Shown piece by piece: positions 37,160 through 46,163 of a stretch of 64,000 nt of DNA (its first letter is position 1; every line of letters begins with the position of its first letter). Under the pieces are notes generated by a model, which did no database searches, was not told where the DNA came from, and saw only the letters and a program-made list of their open reading frames with translations. A program made the position numbers and the translations under genes. This DNA is from Mycolicibacterium flavescens (GTDB lineage: Bacteria > Actinomycetota > Actinomycetes > Mycobacteriales > Mycobacteriaceae): assembly GCA_900637135.1 (NCBI GenBank), contig LR134353.1, forward strand, positions 2,170,001 through 2,234,000, written 5' to 3'.

Positions 37160-38240
37160 GAGTCGGATTCCGCTCCGGGCGGTGTTGCTGATACCGGGAG
37201 GGTTCGCGCTGTTGGCCGGATTGGACGCCGCGCTGTTGCGTCTCGGGCTGCCCGCCCCGGTGGAGACGGTCCAGCTGGCCGAGGTGCACGGCATCGTGCT
37301 CGTGCTCGGGTTCGTCGGCACCGTGATCGCGCTGGAACGCGCTGTGGCATCGGGCCGGTGGTGGTGCTATCTGGCCCCGGCGCTGTCCGGGCTGGGGGCG
37401 ATTCTTCTCGTCAGCCCTGCCCCGCGACTCTTCGCCGATACCGCCCTTCTGGCTGGCGCCTCGCTACTGGTCGCGGTGTATGTGCCGCTGTGGCAGCGCA
37501 GTTGGGATGCAGCGGTGCTGGTTCAGGCCGCGGGTGCGGTGTTGGCGACCGGAGCGGCGCTGCTGTGGGCGGCCGGGTTTCCCGCGCCGGACCTGCTCGG
37601 CTGGCTGGCCGGCTTCCTCATCCTGACCATCGCGGGGGAGCGCCTGGAACTGGCGCGGGTGGCGCTGTCGGATACCCGCGCCGAGATGCTGCTCGGCGCG
37701 GCAACGGTCACACTCGTCATCGGTGCGGTGACGCAATTAGTCTGGCCGACAGTCGGTTTCGCACTTCTCGGTGCGGCGGTCCTCGGGGTCGCATGCTGGC
37801 TGTTTCGATTCGACGTCGCCAGGCGAACCATCCACACCACAGGCCTCACACGCTATATGGCGGTGGGCTTGCTGGCCGGCTACGCGTGGCTATTGGTTCC
37901 CGGCCTGGCGTGGCTTCTCGTCGGCGCGGTGAGCTCGGGCGGTGGATACGACGCGATCGTGCACGCGGTGATGCTCGGGTTCGTGCTGTCGATGATCATG
38001 GCCCACGCACCGGTCATCCTGCCCGCAGTGCTGCGACGTCCGTTGCCGTACACCCCGGCGATGTACGGGCCGGTCATGCTGCTGCACGCATCGCTGTTGT
38101 TGCGCATAGTCATCGGTGACGTGCGCGGCGTCGAGTGGGCGGTGCAGGCCGGGGGCGTCCTTAACATCGTGGCGGTGCTCGCGTTCGTCGGCGTCGCGGT
38201 CCGCGCGGCCGCGCGGCAGACGATCGGGACGCCGGTATGA
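37152..38240 (+). CDS. Polytopic membrane protein, possibly NnrS-related
   Basis: A 362-residue integral membrane protein with about ten spans. The His-containing segments AEVHGIVLVLGFVGTVIALE and IVHAVMLGFVLSMIMAHAPVI resemble those of NnrS-type proteins, which accompany NO reduction genes and bind haem; this relationship is distant and by pattern only. It is translationally coupled to the Cys-regulator upstream (8-bp overlap) and to the nitrite reductase downstream (ATGA, 38237-38240). A supporting role in nitrite/NO metabolism is inferred from these neighbours. Confidence 0.65.
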   Translation: MTESRIPLRAVLLIPGGFALLAGLDAALLRLGLPAPVETVQLAEVHGIVLVLGFVGTVIALERAVASGRWWCYLAPALSGLGAILLVSPAPRLFADTALLAGASLLVAVYVPLWQRSWDAAVLVQAAGAVLATGAALLWAAGFPAPDLLGWLAGFLILTIAGERLELARVALSDTRAEMLLGAATVTLVIGAVTQLVWPTVGFALLGAAVLGVACWLFRFDVARRTIHTTGLTRYMAVGLLAGYAWLLVPGLAWLLVGAVSSGGGYDAIVHAVMLGFVLSMIMAHAPVILPAVLRRPLPYTPAMYGPVMLLHASLLLRIVIGDVRGVEWAVQAGGVLNIVAVLAFVGVAVRAAARQTIGTPV

Positions 38241-40807
38241 ACCGCTCCCAGTGGCATCTGCGGGTCGGGGCGATCGTATTCGCCTGGCTCACAGCACTTG
38301 TCGTGATTGCGCTGGTTCACAGGTCGGTGCCGATATCGAGTTGGCTGCTGATCCACCTGCTCGGTCTGGGGGCGGCAGGCAACGCGATCCTCATCTGGAG
38401 CCGACACTTCACCGATGCGCTTCTGCGCCGTCCACAAGACCCGTCGAGGTCCGGGCAGGCCTGGACCCTCGCGGTTTTCAACGTCGGCGCGGTCGCGGTG
38501 GTGGCAGGCATGGCCGTCTCCTTCTGGCCGGTGGTGCTGGCCGGTGGTGTCGCGGTCGCCGCCGTCGCGTTGACCCACGCCGTCACATTGGTGCGGCAAC
38601 TGCGCAGCGCGCTGCCTTCGCGCTTCGGCGACACCGTGCGCTATTACGTCGCTGCGGCAGCGCTGCTTTCGGTCGGGGCTGGGCTCGGCGTCGCGATGGC
38701 CAACGCGACGCTGCCCGGCGCCCTGCACGCGCGGTTCGTCGTGGCCCACGCCGCGGTCAACCTGTTCGGGTTCATCGGGCTCACGGTGCTGGGCACATTG
38801 GTGACCCTGTGGCCGACGATGCTGCGCACCCGGATGGCGGACGGAGTCGAGGTCGCCGCCCGGCGCGGTCTGCCCCTGCTGGTCGGAGGTTTGGTGGTGG
38901 CGGTGTCGGCGGCGGTGGCCGGCTCGCCGATGATGAGCGCCGCGGGCGCGCTGGCCTACCTCGTTTCGGTCGGCTACGTGCTGTGGCCCCACCTCGACGA
39001 GGTCCGCCGCAAGCGGCCGGGCAACTTCGCGACGCTGTCGGTGCTCTGCGGGGTGGTGTGGCTGCTGGGCTCACTGAGCTACGCCGTGGTCGCCTTCGCC
39101 ACCGTACCGACATGGTCCGCACTGCTGGACCGGGCCGATCCGCTCACCGCGGCGATGCTCGCCGGGTTCCTGGTTCAGGTTCTGCTCGGTGCGCTGTCGT
39201 ACCTGACCACCATCGTCGTCGGCGGGCGCGCCGCCTCCATCGCGGCGACAATCGAACTGGAACGCGGCGCACCGTGGCGGCTGGCCGTCGCCAACGTCGC
39301 GCTGCTGCTGTGCGTACTGCCGACTCCGAGCCTGCTGCGGGTGGCGGCGTCGGTGTTGGTGCTGACCGCCTACGCCGCGTTCCTGCCGCTGCTGGTGCGG
39401 GCGGTGTGGCGGGCACGCAAGCTCCGCGATACGCCGTCGACGCCGGGACCGCCGCCGTCGGGGCCGCCGGTGCGACAGCGGCTCGGCGTCGCGGCGGCCG
39501 GGCTGGCCGTCGTGGTGTTGACGGCCGCGGCCGCGGTGGCCGCCGACCCCGCCGCGGTCGGTATCGCCGACGAGCCGCAGGTATCGGTGACCGCCACCGG
39601 ACAGACCACCGAGGTCGAGGTGCATGTCGAGGGGATGCGCTACGTGCCCGACACCATCGACGTGCCCGTGGGCAACCGGCTGGTGATCACCCTCGTCAAC
39701 AGCGGTTCGGACCGTCACGATCTGGTCCTGGCCAACGGGGCCAGCACCGGGCGCCTCGCGGTCGGGGAAACCGCCGTCCTCGACGCCGGGGTGATCGGCG
39801 CCGATATGGACGGCTGGTGTTCGGTGGCCGGGCACCGGCAGATGGGGATGACCATGTCGGTGCGCGCGACGGGGGCCGAGGCGCACGCCGGCCACCACGA
39901 CCAGGTGAGTGCGACGTCGATCGCCGGTGACGACGTCGCGCGCAGTCTTGCGGCGACACCCGGCCCGGATTTCGTGCCGCGGGACGCGGCCTTGGCCGCC
40001 GCGACGCCCGATCACCGCGTCACCCTGGCGGTGACCGAAGCGACGCGAGAAGTGTCGCCGGGAATCACGCAGCGGCAGTGGACATTCGGCGGCACGGCGC
40101 CCGGGCCGACGCTGCGGGGCGAGGTCGGCGACGTTTTCGAGGTCACCCTTGTCAACGACAGCACGATCGGGCACTCGATCGACTTCCATGCCGGGGCGCT
40201 CGCCCCGGACGTGCCGATGCGCACCATCCAACCCGGCGAACGCCTGGTCTACCGGTTCACCGCGAGCCGTGCCGGTGTGTGGATGTATCACTGCTCGACG
40301 ATGCCGATGTCGGTGCACATCGCCAACGGTATGTTCGGCGCGGTGGTCATCGTCCCGCCGGACCTGGCGCCCGTCGACCGCGAATACCTTCTCGTGCAGT
40401 CGGAGTACTACCTCGGCCCGCAGGGCGGCGAGGTCGACGCCGCCAAGGTCGCCGCCGACAAGCCCGACCTGGTGGTGTTCAACGGTTACGCCAACCAGTA
40501 CGACCACGCGCCGCTGACCGTGCGGATCGGCGAGCGAGTGCGGATTTGGGTACTCGCGGCCGGGCCGAACCGGGGCAGTTCCTTTCACGTCGTCGGCGGC
40601 CAATTCGACACCGTGTGGTCCGAGGGTGACTACCGGCTGCGGCCGGGCCCCGGCGGCGCGCAGGCCCTCGGATTGTCAGCAGCCCAAGGCGGTTTCGTCG
40701 AGCTGAGCTTCGATCAGCCCGGGCGCTATCCGTTCGTCACCCACGCGATGGTCGACGCCGAACGTGGCGCTCACGGGATCATCGAGGTCACCGCGCAACC
40801 CGGGTAG
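38237..40807 (+). CDS. nirK: Membrane-fused copper nitrite reductase (NirK) with extra cupredoxin
   Basis: An 856-residue fusion. Residues 1 to about 415 contain about ten membrane helices, with HAAVNLFGFIGLTVLGTL in the style of haem-copper-like proteins. A cupredoxin domain follows with type 1 copper candidates His494, Cys528, His533 and Met536/538. The C-terminal NirK part has His646, Asp649 and His651 (HSIDFH), His685-Cys686 (YHCS), His694, Met699, His784 and His836. These match type 1 and type 2 copper ligands plus the catalytic Asp and His. It should reduce nitrite to NO on the outer face of the membrane, with the extra domain as a built-in electron carrier. ATGA overlap with the previous gene. 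Confidence 0.85.
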   Translation: MNRSQWHLRVGAIVFAWLTALVVIALVHRSVPISSWLLIHLLGLGAAGNAILIWSRHFTDALLRRPQDPSRSGQAWTLAVFNVGAVAVVAGMAVSFWPVVLAGGVAVAAVALTHAVTLVRQLRSALPSRFGDTVRYYVAAAALLSVGAGLGVAMANATLPGALHARFVVAHAAVNLFGFIGLTVLGTLVTLWPTMLRTRMADGVEVAARRGLPLLVGGLVVAVSAAVAGSPMMSAAGALAYLVSVGYVLWPHLDEVRRKRPGNFATLSVLCGVVWLLGSLSYAVVAFATVPTWSALLDRADPLTAAMLAGFLVQVLLGALSYLTTIVVGGRAASIAATIELERGAPWRLAVANVALLLCVLPTPSLLRVAASVLVLTAYAAFLPLLVRAVWRARKLRDTPSTPGPPPSGPPVRQRLGVAAAGLAVVVLTAAAAVAADPAAVGIADEPQVSVTATGQTTEVEVHVEGMRYVPDTIDVPVGNRLVITLVNSGSDRHDLVLANGASTGRLAVGETAVLDAGVIGADMDGWCSVAGHRQMGMTMSVRATGAEAHAGHHDQVSATSIAGDDVARSLAATPGPDFVPRDAALAAATPDHRVTLAVTEATREVSPGITQRQWTFGGTAPGPTLRGEVGDVFEVTLVNDSTIGHSIDFHAGALAPDVPMRTIQPGERLVYRFTASRAGVWMYHCSTMPMSVHIANGMFGAVVIVPPDLAPVDREYLLVQSEYYLGPQGGEVDAAKVAADKPDLVVFNGYANQYDHAPLTVRIGERVRIWVLAAGPNRGSSFHVVGGQFDTVWSEGDYRLRPGPGGAQALGLSAAQGGFVELSFDQPGRYPFVTHAMVDAERGAHGIIEVTAQPG

Positions 40808-40817
40808 GCCCCCAGAT

Positions 40818-42281
40818 TCACTCCGGATAGCGGCGCGGGGTGAACACCCGGTCGCCGTCATCGGTGTACCACTGGGTCTGCGAGGAGCCGACGATCAGCA
40901 GACACCGCATGTCGACGTCGCCGGGGTCCAGGTCCGCCAGGCGCACCACCTTGACCTCCTCCCGGGGACCGGACACGTCGCGGCCGATGACCACCGGGGT
41001 GCCGGGATCGCGGTGGTTGAGCAGCAGGTCGCGCATCGCGCCGACCTGCCAGGTGCGGGTCTTGGACGCCGGGTTGTAGATCGCCAGCACCAGGTCGGCC
41101 GCCGCGGCCGCGGTCAGCCGGGCTTCGATCACGTCCCACGGCTTGAGGCGGTCCGACAGCGAGATCACCGCGTAGTCGTGGCCCAGCGGCGCGCCGACCC
41201 GGCTGGCGACGGCCTGCGCCGCCGTCATCGCCGGGATCACCCGCACCGACACACCCGCCCACTGCTTGGCCTCCTCGAGCACCGCGGTCGCCATCGCGAA
41301 AACCCCCGGGTCGCCGGAGGACACGACCGCGACCGTGCGGCCCTGCTCGGCCAACGTGCACGCGAGTCGGGCGCGGGCGGGCTCGTCGGTGTTGTCGCTG
41401 GGATGCTTGCGTTGGCCGGCGCGGTTGCCCACCCGGTCGAGGTAGGGGCCGTAGCCGATGAGGTCGGTGGCCGCGGCGAGTTCACGACGGCATTGGGGAG
41501 TCATCCAGTCGGTGCTGCCCGGACCCAGTCCGACCACCGCGACGCTTCCGGTCGGCGCATCCCGATCGCGTCGGCCCGGCAGCAGGGCCAGCGAGAAGTA
41601 CGGAACGGTCGCGTCGTCGACCTCGCCGGCGCCCAACACCCGCTGCTGCGGCGTGCTGGCCCGTTCGACGTAGAACGCGTCGCCCAACCGACCCGTTGCC
41701 GAGAGTGCCTCGCGCACAGCCGGATACGACCGACCGAGTTTGAGCATCACCGCCGCGTCGGTGTCGGCGAGCCTGCGTCGAAGCTCGTCGGCGGGCAGCG
41801 TGCCCGGCAGGATCGTCAACACCTCGTCACCCTGGACGAGGGGAGTGGCGACCGCCGCCGACGCAGCGCTGACCGACGTCACCCCCGGCACGATGACCGC
41901 GTCGAACCGTTCGGTGAGCCGGGTGTGCATGTGCATGTAGGAGCTGTAGAACAGCGGGTCGCCCTCGGCGAGCAGCGCCACGTTGCGGCCGGCCTCCAGG
42001 TGGGCGGCGATGCGGTCGGCGGCCTCGCGGTAGAAGTCCTCCATCGCGCCTGCGTAGCCGCCGGGGTGGTCGGTGGTCTCGGTGGTGACCGGATAGACCA
42101 GGTGCTCCTCGATCTGACCCGGGCGCAGGTACGGTTCGGCGATACCGCGCGCGATGCTCTTGCCGTGCCGTGCGCTGTGGTACGCCACGACGTCGGCCTC
42201 GCCGATCACTCGTGCCGCCTTCACGGTCACCAGTTCCGGATCACCGGGGCCCAGCCCGACACCCCAGAGCCTGCCCCTCAT
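40818..42281 (-). CDS. cobIJ: Bifunctional precorrin-2 C20-/precorrin-3B C17-methyltransferase CobIJ
   Basis: A 487-residue fusion of two corrin methylases. The N-terminal CobI half begins [19 protein letters not shown] and has [17 protein letters not shown]. The C-terminal CobJ half begins [17 protein letters not shown] with [18 protein letters not shown] and [11 protein letters not shown]. It performs C20 methylation of precorrin-2 and C17 methylation with ring contraction of precorrin-3B. The same fusion is known from M. tuberculosis Rv2066. ATG overlaps the cobH stop. Confidence 0.95.
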   Translation of the reverse strand: MRGRLWGVGLGPGDPELVTVKAARVIGEADVVAYHSARHGKSIARGIAEPYLRPGQIEEHLVYPVTTETTDHPGGYAGAMEDFYREAADRIAAHLEAGRNVALLAEGDPLFYSSYMHMHTRLTERFDAVIVPGVTSVSAASAAVATPLVQGDEVLTILPGTLPADELRRRLADTDAAVMLKLGRSYPAVREALSATGRLGDAFYVERASTPQQRVLGAGEVDDATVPYFSLALLPGRRDRDAPTGSVAVVGLGPGSTDWMTPQCRRELAAATDLIGYGPYLDRVGNRAGQRKHPSDNTDEPARARLACTLAEQGRTVAVVSSGDPGVFAMATAVLEEAKQWAGVSVRVIPAMTAAQAVASRVGAPLGHDYAVISLSDRLKPWDVIEARLTAAAAADLVLAIYNPASKTRTWQVGAMRDLLLNHRDPGTPVVIGRDVSGPREEVKVVRLADLDPGDVDMRCLLIVGSSQTQWYTDDGDRVFTPRRYPE

Positions 42282-42904
42282 TCCTGTTCCGTCGCAATCG
42301 CATTCACGGCCGCGGCGGCCATCGCGCTGCCGCCGCGACGGCCGGTCACCACCAGAAAGGACATCCCGCGGGGGCGGTCGATGAGTTCCTGTTTCGATTG
42401 CGCCGAGCCGACGAAGCCGACCGGGCCGCCGAGCACCGCCGCGGGAGTCGGGGCGCCCTCATCGAGCAGCTCCAGCAGCCGGAACAACGCGGTCGGTGCG
42501 TTGCCGATCGCCAGCACCGCGCCGTCGAGCCGGTCGGCCCACAGATCGACGGCCGCCGCGGACCTGGTGGTGCCGAGGCGCGCGGCGTGGTCGGCGGCGC
42601 GCGGATCGGCCACCAGCGAGACCACCTCGTTGTCGGCGGGCAGCCGCGACCTGGTGATCCCCGCGGCGACCATCGACGAGTCACACAGCACCGGGGCGCC
42701 GGCGTTCAGCGCGGCGTGGGTTCTGGCGACGACGTCATCGCGGTACGCGACGTGGTCGGCGACGTCGACCTGACCACAGGTATGGATCAACCGCACGACC
42801 ACTCGGGCGACATCGTCGGGAAACCGCGACAGGTCCGCCTCGTCGCGGATCGTCGCGAACGACTGTCGGTAGATCTCCCCGGCGTCGCGGATGTAGTCGA
42901 GCAC
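42278..42904 (-). CDS. cobH: Precorrin-8X methylmutase CobH
   Basis: A 208-residue enzyme moving the C11 methyl group to C12 to form hydrogenobyrinic acid. Diagnostic stretches are [17 protein letters not shown] (with the catalytic His), [18 protein letters not shown], and [23 protein letters not shown] start at 42904; the gene follows cobG by 9 bp and overlaps cobIJ by 4 bp, giving a cobG-cobH-cobIJ operon. Confidence 0.95.
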   Translation of the reverse strand: MLDYIRDAGEIYRQSFATIRDEADLSRFPDDVARVVVRLIHTCGQVDVADHVAYRDDVVARTHAALNAGAPVLCDSSMVAAGITRSRLPADNEVVSLVADPRAADHAARLGTTRSAAAVDLWADRLDGAVLAIGNAPTALFRLLELLDEGAPTPAAVLGGPVGFVGSAQSKQELIDRPRGMSFLVVTGRRGGSAMAAAAVNAIATEQE

Positions 42905-42913
42905 GCGATCACC

Positions 42914-44062
42914 CTACGGGTGAGCGTCGCGCGTCCGGTATCCGTCTCCGGTTGCCACGAGCACCTCACCGGTGGGCGGGCTGCCGCAGGCCCGGTCGCA
43001 TCCGACGAAGTGGCGGTGGCCCGCGGCCGGTTGTGCCACCGCGGCGGCGGCGTCGGCGCGGACGTCGGCCATTGAGTGCTCGCAGCCGGGGCGCCCCGTG
43101 CACGCGCTGACCGACAGCCAGGGCGAGTTCTCGTCGAACACCAGGCCCAACGGGGCGAGCACGCGCAACGCGACGTCGGCGACGTCCTCGGCGAGGTCGA
43201 ACACCAGCATCGAGCGCCACGGCGTGATCACCATCGGCGCCTCGATCGCGGCGAGAAACTCCGCCGTGCGGGCGGGCAGCACTCCCAGAGGAACCGCCGC
43301 ACCCAGCGCGATGCGGCCGTCGTGCTGTTGGAGCCAACCGACGGGCGGCCGGGTCACCGCCGGCCAGACCGTACCCGGTTCCACCGACGGCACCAGCCCG
43401 CCCAGCAGGGCACCGGTCTCGCTGAGTTCCTTGACACGCCAAGCATTTTGGCGCGTGGCAGCGAAGCGACGGGCCACGTCGACCATCGTCGACACCGCCG
43501 TCTGCATCGGCACCCGGACACCGGTGTCGCGCCCGGCCAGCAACAGCGCGGCGTCGGCGGCCGCGCCGTGCAGGCCGATGTCGGGGGCGAGACCGGAGAT
43601 GTCGCCGCGCCCGTCGTCGATGCCGAACAGGAAGCGGCCGGGCAGCGTGGCTAGTTCCGGATCGGCCTGGATGGCGTCGTCGAGTTCGGTGACCAGCCCA
43701 CGGATGTCGGCGGCTGTTCCCACCCGACCCGACAGCGGCGAGGCGACGATGTTTCGCACGCGCTCATGGGTCGGCGAAGGGAGTAGTCCCGCCGCGGCCA
43801 CGGCCTCGGCGACCGCCCCGGTGTCGGTCACGCCGCGGATCTGGAGGTTGCCCCTCGACGTCAGTTCCAACGTGCCCGCGCCCCAGTCGGTGGACGCCCG
43901 TGCCAGCGCCTCCAACTGCGCGGCGGTGATCACCCCGCCCGGCAGGCGCATCCGCGCCAACGCGCCGTCAGCCGCCCGATGCACCTGCAGCGCACCGGGG
44001 CAGGCGTCCTGGTCGCGGGTCCTGGCCACGAGTTCACGGTAGTCCGTGGGTGGTCCCCGCAA
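42914..44062 (-). CDS. cobG: Precorrin-3B synthase CobG
   Basis: A 382-residue sirohaem-type oxygenase of the aerobic pathway. It has two nitrite/sulfite reductase-like half domains, with ELTSRGNLQIRGV typical of the first. Cluster Cys lie in SACTGRPGCEHSMAD and FVGCDRACGSPPTGEV. It converts precorrin-3A to 3B with oxygen, so the organism uses the oxygen-dependent pathway. The TTG start at 44062 is the longest; it is divergent from a small gene with a 101-bp gap. Confidence 0.93.
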   Translation of the reverse strand: MRGPPTDYRELVARTRDQDACPGALQVHRAADGALARMRLPGGVITAAQLEALARASTDWGAGTLELTSRGNLQIRGVTDTGAVAEAVAAAGLLPSPTHERVRNIVASPLSGRVGTAADIRGLVTELDDAIQADPELATLPGRFLFGIDDGRGDISGLAPDIGLHGAAADAALLLAGRDTGVRVPMQTAVSTMVDVARRFAATRQNAWRVKELSETGALLGGLVPSVEPGTVWPAVTRPPVGWLQQHDGRIALGAAVPLGVLPARTAEFLAAIEAPMVITPWRSMLVFDLAEDVADVALRVLAPLGLVFDENSPWLSVSACTGRPGCEHSMADVRADAAAAVAQPAAGHRHFVGCDRACGSPPTGEVLVATGDGYRTRDAHP

Positions 44063-44163
44063 ACACAGGTAGCGCCTTACGCGTGCGTGGCCTACCGCGG
44101 GCTCCTAACTTCACAAACATCCAGGTCCGAGGTGGACCGGGCGAGCACGGTGGGAGAGTCGCC

Positions 44164-44442
44164 ATGACCGAACTGACCAGAACGAGGCGTCCGTCGACAG
44201 AACACTCTTCAACACGTCCGGCGCCGACGGCCGAACCGACGCTGATCACCGAAGAGCAGGTGCGCTTCGGCACCGCGGCCGCCCGATTCCCGTCACCGAC
44301 GCACCGGCACTGGCCCTCGGCGCTGGATGCGGTGCGCGGGCTCTGGCACCACAGCGGCCGCCAACCCGCGCGTAACCACTATCCACAGCGCTTTGCCTAC
44401 CTCGACGAAGCGTTGCTGTCTCGGGAGTGCGTCCGGCTCTGA
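44164..44442 (+). CDS. Small conserved hypothetical protein (92 aa)
   Basis: A 92-residue protein starting MTELTRTRRPSTEHSS. The first 25 residues look disordered; the rest includes ITEEQVRFGTAAARFPSPTH and YPQRFAYLDEALLSRECVRL, which resembles small mycobacterial proteins I have seen as hypothetical. No signal peptide or membrane span. The ATG at 44164 is selected over the open-frame start at 44050. It converges exactly on the TauD-like gene, whose last base is 44443. Confidence 0.6.
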   Translation: MTELTRTRRPSTEHSSTRPAPTAEPTLITEEQVRFGTAAARFPSPTHRHWPSALDAVRGLWHHSGRQPARNHYPQRFAYLDEALLSRECVRL

Positions 44443-45381
44443 TCAGCTGGCCAGCGCCGGGGCCTGCCCGCCGGAGGCTTTCACCACGGCCGAATATGCC
44501 GAGGCGTCACCGACGATGGCGCGGCTTGGCCGGCCCCAGATGTCGACCGGGACGTCCCCGGCCAGGGTGATGCGGCTGAGCCGGCGGTACTGATCGTCGT
44601 AGTCGGCGACGGCGTAGTGCTGGGTGGCGCGGTTGTCCCACAGCGCGACGTCGCCGAGTCGCCAGTCCCATCGAATCGTGTGCTCCAGCTTCGTGATTCG
44701 TGCCTGGAGCAGGTTGAACAGGGTGGCCGATTCGGTCGATCCGAGCCCGACGAAGTTCTTGACGAAGTGGCCGAGCAGCAGCACCCGCCGACCGGTCTCC
44801 GGATGCACGCGGACCACGGGATGCTCGGTCTGGTAGTAGTCGGAGACGAATTCATCGCGGTATGACCGCTGTTCGGCGGTGAGCGCCGCGCCCGGCTCGT
44901 CGTGCAGCGTGGCGTAGTCGTACTGGTTTGTGTGCACGGCCCACAGGTTCTCGGCCAGCGCACGCAACGGCGCCGGCAGACGGTCGTAGGCGGCCTCCGT
45001 GGATGCCCATGTCGTCGTGCCGCCGTACGGCGGCAGGGTGATGGCGCGCAGGATGGACGCTTTCGGGATCCGGTCGACGAACGTCACGTCGGTGTGCCAG
45101 CTGTTGGCCTTGTCGTAGCGGGAATCGATGGGCAGGAAGCGGTCCCCGCGCGAGGTAACCGTCGGGTGCGCGGCGGTCGGGGTGCCCAACGCCTGCGCGA
45201 AGGCGAGCTGACCGTCGTCGTCCAAACCGTGCTGGTCGCGGAAGAAGATCACCTTGTGTTCGAGCAGCACCGCGTTGATCGCCGACGCGGTGCTCGCGTC
45301 GACCCCGGCGCTGAGGTCGACGCCTTCGATCCGGGCGCCGATGTGAGCCCCGAGCTTGACCACCCGCAACGATGACGGCAC
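44443..45381 (-). CDS. TauD/TfdA-family 2-oxoglutarate dioxygenase
   Basis: A 312-residue Fe(II)/2-oxoglutarate-dependent dioxygenase. The facial triad is His96 and Asp98 in SWHTDVT, and His255 in TQHYAVADY. The 2-oxoglutarate-binding Arg is probably Arg266 or Arg270 in YRRLSRITL. Family members oxygenate taurine or alkyl sulfates and release sulfite; the M. tuberculosis homologue Rv3406 acts on alkyl sulfates. GTG start. It is divergent from the osmoprotectant importer. The SsuC-like permease at the right end of the window is distant. Confidence 0.85.
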   Translation of the reverse strand: MPSSLRVVKLGAHIGARIEGVDLSAGVDASTASAINAVLLEHKVIFFRDQHGLDDDGQLAFAQALGTPTAAHPTVTSRGDRFLPIDSRYDKANSWHTDVTFVDRIPKASILRAITLPPYGGTTTWASTEAAYDRLPAPLRALAENLWAVHTNQYDYATLHDEPGAALTAEQRSYRDEFVSDYYQTEHPVVRVHPETGRRVLLLGHFVKNFVGLGSTESATLFNLLQARITKLEHTIRWDWRLGDVALWDNRATQHYAVADYDDQYRRLSRITLAGDVPVDIWGRPSRAIVGDASAYSAVVKASGGQAPALAS

Positions 45382-45448
45382 GTGAGAACCTCCAGACGGT
45401 GCATGAACGTAGTGATCAGGTTGGCCTCAGGACCGTGTGACGAAAACC

Positions 45449-45471
45449 GTTCGACTCAGCGCGAATCGAAC
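45449..45471. promoter_or_regulatory. Inverted repeat upstream of the osmoprotectant operon
   Basis: GTTCGA at 45449-45454 and TCGAAC at 45466-45471 are perfect 6-bp arms with an 11-bp spacer. It sits 10 bp before the SigF-type -35 element, so a repressor or activator site is possible, though 6-bp arms can occur by chance in GC-rich DNA. Confidence 0.3.
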
Positions 45472-45480
45472 AGGGCAGGT

Positions 45481-45506
45481 GTTTCGGCTCAATCAAGATC
45501 GGGTAG
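45481..45506 (+). promoter_or_regulatory. SigF-type promoter of the osmoprotectant operon
   Basis: GTTT (45481-45484), a 16-base spacer, then GGGTAG (45501-45506). This fits the mycobacterial SigF consensus GTTT-N15-17-GGGTAT with one deviation. Expected initiation near 45512-45514 would produce a transcript starting within a few bases of the GTG at 45516, that is, nearly leaderless. Confidence 0.6.
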
Positions 45507-45515
45507 CTCACCGCC

Positions 45516-46163
45516 GTGAGGGCACTGTGGGACTACATCTGGACCCACCAGGCGCAATTGGCGTTCGACTCCTACCAGCACGTCAGCGCGGTCGTCCAGA
45601 GTGTGCTCATCGCGACGATCGTCGGCGTGGTGATCGGTGTGCTGACCTACCGCAACCCGGTGGCCGCCAACCTCGCCACCTCGACATCCAGCGTGATCAT
45701 GACCGTCCCGGCGTTCGCGCTGCTCGGTCTGCTGATCCCGTTGTTCGGGCTCGGCGTGGTTCCCAGCATCACGGCGCTGGTGCTGTACTCACTGCTTCCG
45801 ATTGTGCGTAACACGATCGTCGGGCTCACCGCGGTGGACCCCGCGCTCACCGACGCGGCGCGGGGCATCGGGATGAGCAGGCTCGACACCTTGGCCCGGG
45901 TGGAACTGCGGCTGGTGTGGCCGTCGATCCTGTCGGCCATGCGGATCAGCACGCAGATGTCGATGGGCGTGCTCGCGATCGCCGCCTACGTCAAAGGACC
46001 GGGGCTGGGGAACCTGATCTTCACCGGGTTGGCGCGGGTGGGCAGCCCGACGGCCGTCCCGATGGCGCTGGCCGGGACGCTGCTCATCGTCATCTTCGCG
46101 CTCGCGCTCGATGCGGTGCTCGTCCTGATCGGCCGCCTCACCACGTCGAAAGGTATTCGATGA
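45516..46163 (+). CDS. Osmoprotectant ABC importer, permease 1
   Basis: A 215-residue ProW/OpuCB-type inner membrane permease with five to six spans. The EAA loop that contacts the ATPase is visible in ALTDAARGIGMSRLDTLARV. It starts with GTG at 45516 just after a SigF-type promoter. ATGA overlap with the ATPase gene. The four genes (permease, ATPase, permease, binding protein) form a single coupled operon for uptake of glycine betaine, choline or related compounds. In M. tuberculosis similar genes (proX-Z) are elsewhere. Confidence 0.88.
   Translation: MRALWDYIWTHQAQLAFDSYQHVSAVVQSVLIATIVGVVIGVLTYRNPVAANLATSTSSVIMTVPAFALLGLLIPLFGLGVVPSITALVLYSLLPIVRNTIVGLTAVDPALTDAARGIGMSRLDTLARVELRLVWPSILSAMRISTQMSMGVLAIAAYVKGPGLGNLIFTGLARVGSPTAVPMALAGTLLIVIFALALDAVLVLIGRLTTSKGIR

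Noticed and set aside
40764..42773. 669-codon plus-strand open frame
   Set aside because: Antisense to cobIJ and cobH, which have full sets of family motifs; the frame is a high-GC shadow.
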